From contig NZ_WXVV01000005.1 in the NCBI RefSeq assembly GCF_013433315.1, positions 124,001 through 188,000 of the forward strand: a stretch of 64,000 bases of DNA, in the 5' to 3' direction. Under the pieces are notes generated by a model. That model saw only the letters and a list, made by a program, of their open reading frames with translations. It made no database searches and was not told the origin of the DNA. Positions 46,981-55,873 of this stretch are shown piece by piece; positions within the stretch are counted from its first letter, which is position 1; every line of letters starts with the position of its first letter. The stretch is from Pseudomonas crudilactis (GTDB lineage Bacteria; Pseudomonadota; Gammaproteobacteria; Pseudomonadales; Pseudomonadaceae). The translations under genes were made by a program, and so were the position numbers.

Positions 46981-48834
46981 TCAATAGTGATACCACTTCA
47001 CTTCAAGCATGACTTCGGTTTCCGGCGTGGCGAGATGGCTGAACTCACGCTGCGCACTCAAGCGCAAACCAAGGTTGCGCGACAACTCCCACTGCTGATT
47101 CAGACTCAGACTGCGGCGCACTTCGCCATTGAAGAAGTAATCACCCTTGGCTTCCAGGCTCAGATTGCCCAGCGGGTTTTTCCACAACACGCCGGTATTG
47201 AAACCACCCGCCGGGGAGACGAATTCGGCGAAGTCATTGTTGTGTTCAACCCGCACGGTACCGAGGGCAAAACCCAGCACATCGTCGCCTAACGCCCACG
47301 TGCCGCCACCGCCCCCATTCACATGGCTGACCAGCGTCTCGTCATCATGCTTGCCCGGTACGCGCTCCAGGCCACCAGTGACCTGCCACGAAAGTGGCTG
47401 CAACAGCTCATTGCGCGGCGTCAGCGAACGAATCGTCGCCAGATCCAGTTGCTGGAATTGCCAGTGATTGCCTTCGTACTGACGCAATTTCATCTGCAGA
47501 ATTTCGATCTGCGCGCCGAGCGGGAAGCTCTCGGCGTTGTCGTTGAGATCGTGATAAGCCATGCGCAAACCGTACTCACCGAATGCACGATCACCACGGG
47601 TGCCGAGACCGGCCTGCCAGGTACGCGATTCGTGGCCGTCTTCCGGCAGGCCCGGTTGTGGAATGTCCAACTCAGGTGCCGGGTTCTTGTTGATCGCCCG
47701 CAGCAATTCGAAACTGCGCTGCGCCCGTTGCGGATCACGCTCCTGACCGTTGGCACGGTAGCGCTCGAGGCGATACGCCGCGTCGATGACCAGCGCCTGA
47801 CGGGCGCGTGGCAGGGCTTTGAAAGCCGGATCCTGCAACCGCTGCTGATCAGCGCTGACGTTCAACACCCATTGCTGTTCGTCACTGCTCAACGGCTCGG
47901 CGCGGCTAAGCAATTCACGCTCGCGGGATGGCCGGTATTCGATACTTTCCACCAGCCCGGCTTCCTTCACCGCTTTGACGGTATCGGTGGGAATCGCGGT
48001 CAATGGGAATTGTTCGGTCAGGCGCAGGCTTGGCCGTGCGACCTGCAGTAACTCAAGCAAGCGATACGAGCAGTTTTCATCGAAGAAAAAGTAGTCGAAC
48101 TGGATCTGTTTCAACTCCCACACATGCTCGACCATGCGCGCGGTTTCTTCCTGGGTCAGATTCAATCGGTATTCCCAAAGATCGCGGTTTTCCAGGCTGC
48201 GGTATTCGGAGAGTTTTTCCTGATACGGCACCAGTGCGAACAGGCCGGGATAACCGCCCATCAAGCCTTTCCAGGCGTAAAGAATGCTGTTGTCCGAACC
48301 TTCGATGTAGGCGCCGAAGTTGATCGCGTAACTGAGCAGCGAGGTTTTGTCGGCCTGCACGTCAGCCTGATCGATACGCAGCAGGGTATGGCCGAACATC
48401 GACGACGGACTATTCAGATAAGCCGCCGGAAAAATCATCACCGCACTGTGCGGCGAGACATCCTTGAACCACTTCTTGTATTCGGCGCATGCAGGTGTCG
48501 GCAGATCGCTGAGATTGAGTTGCGCTTTCAGCCAGCGAGTGCGCGCCGGATAAACACATTGCGCGTGTTGCTCGCCGAGGCTGGCCGGGGCGTACAGCGC
48601 TTGCACGGTGGCCGCCAGTTCATGATCGGGATGTTCATTGCCATCGGGCGCGAGAAAGAACTTCTTGTCGCTGACATAGCTGCGCCAGCCGCCGAGCTTG
48701 GCGGTTTCGTAGTGACCGAGGGAAATCCAGAAACGGTCGTTGGCCAGTTGCTGCAAACGTTGAGGGTCGATGGTTGGCGCGGCGGACAGCGGGGCGCAGA
48801 CACAGAGCGCCAGCCAGGCAAGGCGTTTGAGCAT
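46981..48834 (-). CDS. DUF4105 envelope protein (Lnb-like N-terminal periplasmic domain)
   Basis: 617 residues with a signal peptide (MLKRLAWLALCVCAPLSAA). Residues about 110-290 are DUF4105: MFGHTLLRID (conserved His) and FDYFFFDENCSYRLLELL (conserved Asn-Cys) form a cysteine-peptidase-like site related to the lipoprotein N-acyl transferase Lnb. The second half (about 330-617) looks beta-rich and may form an outer-membrane barrel, with alternating polar-hydrophobic stretches up to a terminal aromatic (KWYHY). It lies next to DUF3015. Function is unknown. Confidence 0.8.
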   Translation of the reverse strand: MLKRLAWLALCVCAPLSAAPTIDPQRLQQLANDRFWISLGHYETAKLGGWRSYVSDKKFFLAPDGNEHPDHELAATVQALYAPASLGEQHAQCVYPARTRWLKAQLNLSDLPTPACAEYKKWFKDVSPHSAVMIFPAAYLNSPSSMFGHTLLRIDQADVQADKTSLLSYAINFGAYIEGSDNSILYAWKGLMGGYPGLFALVPYQEKLSEYRSLENRDLWEYRLNLTQEETARMVEHVWELKQIQFDYFFFDENCSYRLLELLQVARPSLRLTEQFPLTAIPTDTVKAVKEAGLVESIEYRPSRERELLSRAEPLSSDEQQWVLNVSADQQRLQDPAFKALPRARQALVIDAAYRLERYRANGQERDPQRAQRSFELLRAINKNPAPELDIPQPGLPEDGHESRTWQAGLGTRGDRAFGEYGLRMAYHDLNDNAESFPLGAQIEILQMKLRQYEGNHWQFQQLDLATIRSLTPRNELLQPLSWQVTGGLERVPGKHDDETLVSHVNGGGGGTWALGDDVLGFALGTVRVEHNNDFAEFVSPAGGFNTGVLWKNPLGNLSLEAKGDYFFNGEVRRSLSLNQQWELSRNLGLRLSAQREFSHLATPETEVMLEVKWYHY

Positions 48835-48895
48835 AGTCGGCAACTTGAACAGGAAAGAAATAAAGACCCAAGGAGGGCGGGCCGAAAAAATAAAA

Positions 48896-48917
48896 CCCGC
48901 TTCCCGAAGGAAGCGGG
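48896..48917 (-). terminator. Terminator of the DUF3015 gene
   Basis: CCCGCTTCC/GGAAGCGGG stem with CGAA loop; on the minus strand it is followed by TTTTATTTTTT. Confidence 0.85.
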
Positions 48918-48928
48918 CGAGCTCGAGC

Positions 48929-49417
48929 TTAAGCCTGAGTTGCGTACTTGGCCAGACGAGGGTCCGATTTCAGTACGGCCAAGGTGTTGGTATGCACGTC
49001 TTCAGCGGTCACGTCAGCCTTGCTGAAGATCTGCTGGAAGTGCTCGTGAGTCACGGCAGCAAAGTGCGCACGGTCTTCCGGCGCCACGCCCAGTACCACG
49101 GCATAAGTCGTCAGCGCTTCGCCGTTGCCTTTGGCCATGTCTTCGGACAGCTCGTTCATCATGCCATTCATGGCAAACCAGGATTTGCCGCCGTAGGTCA
49201 GCGATGCATTGGTCGAGCAGCCGTTGGTGCCGGACGTCATCCCGAAGGTGGCGTTACCGGAAGTACCGTTGGTGGTGGAAGCGAGGAAGTGCGCCGGGGT
49301 GCCACGCTGACCTTCGAACAGCATGTTGCCCCAACCGCAATCCGGGCCGCCTGGAGCTTGCGCCATTGCGTTGATGGATAAAGCGGTGAAGAGAGTACCG
49401 AGAAGAATCCGTTTCAT
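48929..49417 (-). CDS. DUF3015 secreted protein
   Basis: 162 residues with a signal peptide (MKRILLGTLFTALSINAMAQ). The mature protein is glycine- and threonine-rich (GGPDCGWGNMLFEGQRG, FGMTSGTNGCS) with conserved cysteines, as in the DUF3015 family of Pseudomonas. The frame is open 17 codons upstream, but ATG at 49417 gives the signal peptide. Function is unknown. The 301 bp to asrA is the divergent promoter region and holds no other gene. Confidence 0.85.
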   Translation of the reverse strand: MKRILLGTLFTALSINAMAQAPGGPDCGWGNMLFEGQRGTPAHFLASTTNGTSGNATFGMTSGTNGCSTNASLTYGGKSWFAMNGMMNELSEDMAKGNGEALTTYAVVLGVAPEDRAHFAAVTHEHFQQIFSKADVTAEDVHTNTLAVLKSDPRLAKYATQA

Positions 49418-49718
49418 AGCTTTGTTCTCTTTATGTGCATACCAATGGACAGGGTTCTGGCCCCCCAAGCTCTGTACGAAACAGATCCAAACGAAGCCAG
49501 TGGGCCGGTATTAGTTCCAGCCGCGCAGTTTGGAGTTTAGGCACGTTCCAGGGGTTCCGTGGTTTTTTGCAAAATATTTGGAATAAACCCCGGTTTCAGG
49601 GGGCGGGCCGCCGGCTTGGCCGGTTGTCTATGCTTTGTGGTGTGGCGCGCCTTGCCAGTGGGGCACGGGCAGCGCCAGAATGCCGCTATCTGCCCCGCCT
49701 GATTGTTAAGGAAGCCCG

Positions 49719-52157
49719 ATGCCTGATCCTGTTGCTGCCAGCTTGCGTCTCGCGCCCGAAGCGCTGACCCGTCCGTTTTCCGCTGAACAGTTCAGCTTCA
49801 CTACCACCAATGATCTGGAGCCCTTTCGCGGTGTGCTCGGCCAGGAACGCGCGGTCGAAGCCTTGCAGTTCGGTGTGGCCATGCCACGCCCCGGTTACAA
49901 CGTTTTCGTCATGGGCGAGCCCGGCACCGGTCGTTTCTCGTTCGTCAAACGCTACCTGAAGGCCGAAGGCAAGCGCCTGCAGACCCCGGCGGACTGGGTC
50001 TACGTCAACAATTTCGATGAACCGCGCGAACCGCGTGCTCTGGAGTTGCCGTCGGGCACTGCCGGCGCCTTTATCGGCGACATCAACGGCTTGATCGACA
50101 ACCTGCTGGCGACGTTTCCGGCGGTGTTCGAGCACCCGTCCTACCAGCAAAAGAAAAGCGCCATCGACCGCGCTTTCAACCAGCGCTACGACAAGGCGCT
50201 CGACATCATCGAGCGTCTGGCCCTGGAAAAAGACGTCGCCCTGTACCGCGACAGCAGCAACATCGCTTTCACGCCGATGCTCGATGGCAAAGCGTTGGAC
50301 GAAGCCGAATTCGCCCAGTTACCGGAAGCCGATCGCGAGCGTTTTCACGATGACATTTCCGGCCTCGAAGAGCGCCTGAACGAAGAGCTCGCCAGCCTGC
50401 CGCAATGGAAACGTGAGTCGAACAATCAACTGCGTTCGCTCAACGAAGAAACCATTACCTTGGCGCTGCAGCCGTTGCTGTCGCCGTTGTCGGAGAAGTA
50501 CGCCGAGAACGCGGCGGTCTGCGGTTACCTGCAAGCCATGCAGGTCTATCTGCTGAAAACCGTGGTCGAGCAACTGGTCGACGACAGCAAGACCGACGCC
50601 GTTGCGCGCAAGCTGCTGGAAGAACAATACGCACCGAGCCTGGTGGTCGGTCATCCGCTCAGCGGCGGTGCGCCAGTCGTTTTCGAGCCGCACCCGACGT
50701 ACGAAAACCTCTTCGGCCGTATCGAATACACCACCGATCAGGGGGCGCTCTACACCACCTATCGTCAGTTGCGTCCGGGCGCCTTGCACCGTGCCAACGG
50801 CGGTTTCCTGATTCTTGAAGCAGAGAAAATGCTCAGCGAGCCGTTCGTGTGGGATGCGCTGAAGCGCGCTCTGCAATCGCGCAAACTGAAGATGGAATCG
50901 CCGCTGGGCGAGATGGGCCGTTTCGCCACCGTGACGCTCAACCCGCAGCACATTCCGTTGCAGGTCAAAGTCATCATTATCGGTGCGCGGTCGCTGTACT
51001 ACACGTTGCAAGACCTCGATCCGGACTTCCAGGAGATGTTCCGCGTTCTGGTCGACTTCGACGAAGACATCCCGATGGTCGACGAGAGCCTGGAGCAATT
51101 CGCCCAGCTGTTGAAAACCCGTACTTCGGAAGAAGGCATGGCGCCGCTGACCGCCGATGCGGTGGCGCGTCTGGCCACTTACAGCGCACGTCTGGCCGAA
51201 CACCAAGGGCGTTTGTCGGCGCGTATCGGCGACCTGTTCCAACTGGTCAGCGAAGCGGATTTCATCCGCCATCTGGCCGGCGATGAAATGACTGATGCCG
51301 GCCACATCGAACGCGCCCTGAAAGCCAAAGCCACACGGACTGGTCGTGTGTCGGCGCGAATCCTCGACGACATGCTCGCCGGGATCATCCTGATCGACAC
51401 CGATGGCGCGGCGGTCGGCAAGTGCAACGGTCTGACCGTGCTCGAAGTCGGCGATTCGGCGTTCGGTGTGCCGGCGCGGATTTCCGCCACGGTGTACCCG
51501 GGTGGCAGCGGCATCGTCGACATCGAGCGTGAGGTCAACCTCGGTCAGCCGATCCACTCCAAAGGCGTGATGATCCTCACCGGGTATCTGGGCAGCCGTT
51601 ACGCCCAGGAATTCCCGTTGGCGATTTCCGCGAGCATCGCTTTGGAGCAATCCTACGGTTACGTCGATGGCGACAGTGCGTCGCTGGGCGAGGCGTGCAC
51701 GCTGATTTCGGCGCTGTCGAAAACCCCGCTCAAGCAGTGCTTCGCGATCACCGGCTCGATCAATCAGTTCGGTGAAGTGCAGGCGGTGGGCGGGGTCAAC
51801 GAGAAGATCGAAGGCTTCTTCCGTCTCTGTGAAGCGCGCGGGCTGACGGGCGAGCAGGGCGCGATCATTCCGCAGGCCAACGTGGCCACGCTGATGCTTG
51901 ATGAGAAAGTGCTGGCGGCGGTGCGTGCCGGGCAGTTCCACGTGTACGCGGTGCGTCAGGCGGATGAAGCGTTGAGCCTGCTGGTCGGCGAACCGGCCGG
52001 TGAGCCGAATGCCGACGGCGAATTCCCGGAAGGCAGCATCAACGCACGGGTGGTCGAGCGTCTGCGCGACATCGCTGAGATGATCAGCGAAGAAGACCTT
52101 AAAGAGGCTGAGAAGGAGCTGGCCCAAGAAGCCCTGGCCGAAGCCAAACCGGCTTAA
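49719..52157 (+). CDS. asrA: Lon-related ATP-dependent protease, AsrA-like
   Basis: 812 residues. An AAA-type N-terminal part (about 1-330; PGYNVFVMGEPGTGRFSFVKRY) is followed by a helical middle and a C-terminal Lon protease domain with the Ser-Lys pair (catalytic Ser in DGDSASLGEACTLISALS, Lys in GGVNEKIEGFF). The nucleotide loop has Arg where Walker A normally has Lys (GTGRFS). It matches the AsrA type of P. aeruginosa (PA0779), which acts in heat and aminoglycoside stress. The C-terminus ends in an acidic helical tail. Start 49719 follows AAGGAAGCCCG. Confidence 0.9.
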   Translation: MPDPVAASLRLAPEALTRPFSAEQFSFTTTNDLEPFRGVLGQERAVEALQFGVAMPRPGYNVFVMGEPGTGRFSFVKRYLKAEGKRLQTPADWVYVNNFDEPREPRALELPSGTAGAFIGDINGLIDNLLATFPAVFEHPSYQQKKSAIDRAFNQRYDKALDIIERLALEKDVALYRDSSNIAFTPMLDGKALDEAEFAQLPEADRERFHDDISGLEERLNEELASLPQWKRESNNQLRSLNEETITLALQPLLSPLSEKYAENAAVCGYLQAMQVYLLKTVVEQLVDDSKTDAVARKLLEEQYAPSLVVGHPLSGGAPVVFEPHPTYENLFGRIEYTTDQGALYTTYRQLRPGALHRANGGFLILEAEKMLSEPFVWDALKRALQSRKLKMESPLGEMGRFATVTLNPQHIPLQVKVIIIGARSLYYTLQDLDPDFQEMFRVLVDFDEDIPMVDESLEQFAQLLKTRTSEEGMAPLTADAVARLATYSARLAEHQGRLSARIGDLFQLVSEADFIRHLAGDEMTDAGHIERALKAKATRTGRVSARILDDMLAGIILIDTDGAAVGKCNGLTVLEVGDSAFGVPARISATVYPGGSGIVDIEREVNLGQPIHSKGVMILTGYLGSRYAQEFPLAISASIALEQSYGYVDGDSASLGEACTLISALSKTPLKQCFAITGSINQFGEVQAVGGVNEKIEGFFRLCEARGLTGEQGAIIPQANVATLMLDEKVLAAVRAGQFHVYAVRQADEALSLLVGEPAGEPNADGEFPEGSINARVVERLRDIAEMISEEDLKEAEKELAQEALAEAKPA

Positions 52158-52175
52158 CGGTCTTAAAACGAACCC

Positions 52176-52265
52176 TGTGGGAGCGAGCTTGCTCGCGAAA
52201 GCGGCGTATCAGTCGACGAATCAGTTGCCTGACACTCCGTATTCGCGAGCAAGCTCGCTCCCACA
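52176..52265. repeat. REPIN 9
   Basis: An inverted pair of TGTGGGAGCGAGCTTGCTCG units lies directly after asrA. The next 217 bp to the small gene at 52483 contain no recognised feature. Confidence 0.9.
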
Positions 52266-52482
52266 GTTGTTTATCCAGATTGATTTTTGTGGGGATCTTC
52301 GGAAAATTCGCCACAACTCTGGCGCCAATATTCACACAATGACCATTCGGCGCCTTCTGGTTCCATTCGGCTTGCGCGGCAGACTTTTCTTCTATTCTCA
52401 GCTCAAGGATATCGACAGTATCACTGGATCGAGCCAGTCCTCCCGTGGGGGCTGAATACCGGCTTCACCGAGGGTCGCCGCC

Positions 52483-52797
52483 ATGTCGCGCAACCTCTGT
52501 CTCACCCGTCAATGCCTGGGTCTGGTGACCCGAATCGAATGCGCCATCAAGCCGTTGGCCGGCGATAACGGTATGTGGACGCTGCTCTTCGCTGCCGGCA
52601 TGGCCGGCGAACAACCTTCCGCCATCAAGGCCCAGGGCCCGTTTCATGGGCCGGTCGCCGCCGAATCGATACTCGACACCATTGTCGAAAGCCTGACGCT
52701 GCATGGCTACGAACTGGCCGACGATCCGCAGATCTGGAGCCTGCACCTGCAAGCCCAGTTGCGGCAGATCAACGGTGGTCGCGGCCGCGCCCTGTAG
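52483..52797 (+). CDS. Conserved hypothetical protein, 104 residues
   Basis: A short soluble protein. Pattern: MSRNLCLTRQCLGLVTRIE, then VAAESILDTIVESLTLHGYELADDPQIWSLHLQAQLRQINGGRGR. I recognise no family. Codon use agrees with the strain's core genes, so it is likely real. The stop codon (TAG, 52795-52797) is formed by the first bases of a type II repeat, so repeat insertion may have set the C-terminus. Confidence 0.6.
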   Translation: MSRNLCLTRQCLGLVTRIECAIKPLAGDNGMWTLLFAAGMAGEQPSAIKAQGPFHGPVAAESILDTIVESLTLHGYELADDPQIWSLHLQAQLRQINGGRGRAL

Positions 52798-52824
52798 CTG
52801 CCGCAGGCTGCGATCTTTTGATCT
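52792..52824. repeat. Type II repeat, single unit
   Basis: TGTAGCTGCCGCAGGCTGCG followed by ATCTTTTGATCTTG, a single copy of the family seen at 8665 and 38237. It overlaps the end of the gene at 52483. Confidence 0.75.
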
Positions 52825-52830
52825 TGCTCT

Positions 52831-54660
52831 TCAGGGAGCAGTCTCAGGCACCTGCGCCTTGTCGAGTTTGACCTCAAAGCCGTATTGCACGGTGGCGAGG
52901 TCGGTTCGCTGAAAGGTTTCCACGTGGCTCGGGCGGCCATAAAAATAATGCACGCCAAACAACGCCGGGCCTTCTGCGCTCGCATCGTGGCTGACCGAAA
53001 GAATCTGCTTGAGATAGTTGCCGCTGTCATCCTTGACGAAGAAACGCCATTCATTGGGCGGGAACAGCTTCAGGTCCACCACCAATTGGTTGTTCTTGAT
53101 CTCCAGGCCTTTGGGCAAAGACTTGGCGGCGTACGTCTGCCTGGCCACCGTGGCAAGAAACAGCGGCATTGAGCCGACGGCGATCGCCGGGGTTTCCGGG
53201 AACAGGTCCAGGTCGTAAGTGATCGTCGCGCGCAGCGGATCGACTTGATAGGCCTCGGGCGGCAATTCAATCGGCTCATCGAGTTTGCCACTGCGCTTTT
53301 CGGTGAAAAACGTGACGGGGCTGACCCCCGGACTGAAATCATCGCCAAGCAATTCATCGTTGAACGTGCGGCGATGGGAAAACTCGATGCGGGCGGCGCT
53401 GGGTTCTTCCACGGATTGATGGATGCGAATGCCGGCCTTCAATTGTTCTTCGGTGAGGCTCGCGCCCTTGAGCCAGTTGACTGCCAGGTCGTCGTAAACC
53501 GTCACCGACGGATCCAGTGGCTGGATGGTTTTCTCCGTGGTGTGCTGATTGAACGTGCGGATCGGCAGGTCCAGCGGTTTGCGGGTCACGGTCGCCGTGG
53601 AGAAGTCGAGCACGCTGACTTCCAGCGTTTCGATCGGGCCATTGAAATAGACTTTGTTGTAGCGACGCGGGTGTTTCTGCTCGAAATCCTGCTGTTCTTG
53701 GGTGAGCTGTTTTTCCAGCGTTTCGCTCCAGCCTTTCTGTTGTTGCAGGTACGCCAGTTGTTTCTGGTAGAAGGACACTTGCTCCGGACTCTCGTTGATC
53801 GAACCGGCGCGTACCAGATACTGCCCGGTTTCATCGCGGGCCTGGACGATCAGCGGGTTGAGCTGGGCCTCGGCGACTTCCGCCGCCAAGGGCAGGTCGT
53901 TGCTGAATTCGACTTCGGCATAGTTCTTTTCAAGCTTCAGCAGCTTGATACTCAGATTGTCATTATTGCGGGTCTGGCCGACGTCCTTTTGCGTCAGGTC
54001 GAAGCTGTACAGCCGGCGCGGTGCAATGACTTCGATCTGGCCTTGCAGGCTTACCGGCTGCGGCAGGGACTTCTTGTCCACGTCCAGCCCGTCAATGAAC
54101 GGGTAAGTCACGGTCAGGTCATCGGGGTTGGTGACATTGGAGCTGGAGGGGCTGAGCTGAATGCCGGGGTCGGTTTCCGACCATTCCGGCTGATAAGCGA
54201 TCACGCGTTTGTTGCTCAACGTTACCGACTGCCATTCCACGCCATGGGGGAACAGGAAGCCGCCGGGAATGTTCAGGTTGAACGGGAACACCGGTTGCAA
54301 GTCGGTGAGGTAATCGGAGCTGGCGTCCTTGTGCAACACGAACAGGCCATTGATAAAGGTATCGACCAGGGTCTGCGGGGCAGGGTAGTGCTTGAGCACG
54401 GCGAGGGCGTCTTCGCCGTATTCGGTGCGCAGGGGATTGTCGGCGAGTTTGAGCTGTGCCCGTTCGAGCAGCAGCAGCGAGCCACCGAGTTCAGTGATGG
54501 CGTCCTTGAGCTTTGGATCGGTGATGGCGTCCAGTGACTGTTCGAACTTTGCGGTCTTTTCTTCAAGGCTGGCGGCGTGTTTCTCGTCGCCGGGCGAGCA
54601 ACCGCTGAGCAATACAGCAAGGCATATTCCGGCAGTCGTTATCGGCAATCGCACATCCAT
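52831..54660 (-). CDS. Large lipoprotein of unknown function
   Basis: 609 residues. A lipoprotein signal (MDVRLPITTAGICLAVLLSGC) predicts acylation at Cys21. The rest is rich in beta-type segments (TVTYPFIDGLDVDKKSLPQPVSLQGQIEV; LSIKLLKLEKNYAEVEFSND) with a coiled region at about 300-335 (KQLAYLQQQKGWSETLEKQLTQEQQDFEQKH). ATG at 54660 was taken over GTG at 54666. I recognise no family. It is divergent from yqhA. Confidence 0.75.
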   Translation of the reverse strand: MDVRLPITTAGICLAVLLSGCSPGDEKHAASLEEKTAKFEQSLDAITDPKLKDAITELGGSLLLLERAQLKLADNPLRTEYGEDALAVLKHYPAPQTLVDTFINGLFVLHKDASSDYLTDLQPVFPFNLNIPGGFLFPHGVEWQSVTLSNKRVIAYQPEWSETDPGIQLSPSSSNVTNPDDLTVTYPFIDGLDVDKKSLPQPVSLQGQIEVIAPRRLYSFDLTQKDVGQTRNNDNLSIKLLKLEKNYAEVEFSNDLPLAAEVAEAQLNPLIVQARDETGQYLVRAGSINESPEQVSFYQKQLAYLQQQKGWSETLEKQLTQEQQDFEQKHPRRYNKVYFNGPIETLEVSVLDFSTATVTRKPLDLPIRTFNQHTTEKTIQPLDPSVTVYDDLAVNWLKGASLTEEQLKAGIRIHQSVEEPSAARIEFSHRRTFNDELLGDDFSPGVSPVTFFTEKRSGKLDEPIELPPEAYQVDPLRATITYDLDLFPETPAIAVGSMPLFLATVARQTYAAKSLPKGLEIKNNQLVVDLKLFPPNEWRFFVKDDSGNYLKQILSVSHDASAEGPALFGVHYFYGRPSHVETFQRTDLATVQYGFEVKLDKAQVPETAP

Positions 54661-54768
54661 TTCCACACGTCCTGTCTACAGTCACTGGGCTGTCAATGGT
54701 TTGGACACTAGCAGAAAAAAAATCAACCACACACGCAGGTGGCGGATTTTCCGGCGGTTTCTGGCTGT

Positions 54769-54812
54769 CACAGGGGGCTGTTATACTCGCCGCCATTTCC
54801 AGCCCCCCTGTG
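54769..54812. promoter_or_regulatory. Hairpin spanning a likely -10 box of yqhA
   Basis: CACAGGGGGCT and AGCCCCCCTGTG are near-complementary arms around a loop that contains TATACT (54782-54787), a good -10 element, close to the yqhA start at 54822. Confidence 0.45.
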
Positions 54813-54821
54813 TGAGACTCA

Positions 54822-55310
54822 ATGGAACGCTTTATCGAAAATGCAATGTACGCCTCGCGCTGGCTGCTGGCGCCGATCTATATCGGGCTGTCCCTCGGGC
54901 TGCTGGCGCTGGCACTGAAATTTTTCCAGGAAGTTTTTCACATCCTGCCCAACGTGTTCTCGATGGCCGAGTCGGAACTGATTCTGGTGCTGCTGTCGCT
55001 GATCGATATGGCGCTGGTCGGCGGCCTGCTGGTGATGGTGATGATTTCCGGTTACGAGAACTTCGTCTCTGAACTGAACATCGATGAAGGCAAGGAAAAG
55101 CTCAGCTGGCTCGGCACCATGGACTCCTCGTCGCTGAAGATGAAAGTGGCGGCCTCGATCGTGGCAATTTCTTCGATCCACTTGCTGCGCATCTTCATGG
55201 ATGCCAAGAACGTCGATCCCGAGCACTTGATGTGGTACGTGATCATCCACATGACCTTCGTCGTTTCGGCGTTCGCCATGGGTTACCTGGACAAGGTCAC
55301 CAAGCACTGA
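54822..55310 (+). CDS. yqhA: YqhA-family inner-membrane protein (UPF0114)
   Basis: 162 residues with about four membrane helices ([51 protein letters not shown], a helix near 110-125, and [21 protein letters not shown]). It is a close fit to TIGR00645/UPF0114; biochemical function is unknown. Single gene with its own promoter. Confidence 0.9.
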   Translation: MERFIENAMYASRWLLAPIYIGLSLGLLALALKFFQEVFHILPNVFSMAESELILVLLSLIDMALVGGLLVMVMISGYENFVSELNIDEGKEKLSWLGTMDSSSLKMKVAASIVAISSIHLLRIFMDAKNVDPEHLMWYVIIHMTFVVSAFAMGYLDKVTKH

Positions 55311-55335
55311 TCAACCGTTGATCGCTGCAAAAAAA

Positions 55336-55365
55336 CCGCCCGTCTGTTGCGAAACAGACGGGCGG
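55336..55365. terminator. Strong hairpin after yqhA
   Basis: A 13-bp perfect stem (CCGCCCGTCTGTT/AACAGACGGGCGG) with a GCGA loop; the A-run precedes it, so it is most T-tailed on the minus strand but will also stop yqhA. Confidence 0.75.
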
Positions 55366-55445
55366 TGTCGTTTGTGACTTGTGCTTTGGTGCGCGCGGGC
55401 ATATCCCTGTAGAGGTCCTGACTCGCCACGTTGTGAGGTGCGTTC

Positions 55446-55751
55446 ATGAACCTGCAAGAGTTGAATGCGTTTGCCATCGCCAGGAAGGTTGATGAGTTGA
55501 ACCTGATCTCCATGGAAGGCGGGATTTACCTGCTCGAAGCACGGATGCATGGCGCGGCGTATCCGTTGAGTGATCTCAAAGGCAACATGCTGACACTGCG
55601 CTCGGTGGAGCATGCGCGTGATTTGCTGCATGCCTTTCCGCGGCTGCCATTCAACCTTGTCCACACCTCGGTACATGACGAAATGTGTGGTCTGGGTCCC
55701 AGTGGCGAGGAAAGCCTGAAGGTGCCGCTCGCCTGGCGTTCAGCCCTGTAG
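55446..55751 (+). CDS. Small conserved Pseudomonas protein, DUF6482-like
   Basis: 101 residues: MNLQELNAFAIARKVDELNLISMEGGIYLLEARM, then KGNMLTLRSVEHARDLL and EEMCGLGPSGEES-type ending (DEMCGLGPSGEESLKVPLAWRS). It resembles the DUF6482 family from memory; no function is known. ATG at 55446 lies about 80 bp past the yqhA hairpin. Confidence 0.65.
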   Translation: MNLQELNAFAIARKVDELNLISMEGGIYLLEARMHGAAYPLSDLKGNMLTLRSVEHARDLLHAFPRLPFNLVHTSVHDEMCGLGPSGEESLKVPLAWRSAL

Positions 55752-55873
55752 GCGTTGCGCGCCATCGCCGGAACATCTGTGCTAGTCTGCTCGCCCTTTT
55801 GGTTCCGGGCGCGCCGGGACGCGCTGTGCACGCACGGCATGTCCTGTGGCCGTCCGCACAGCGGAGCAGTGTC

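Noticed and set aside
50319..52127. 602-codon minus-strand frame opposite asrA
   Set aside because: Mirror of the asrA coding frame with no recognisable domain.
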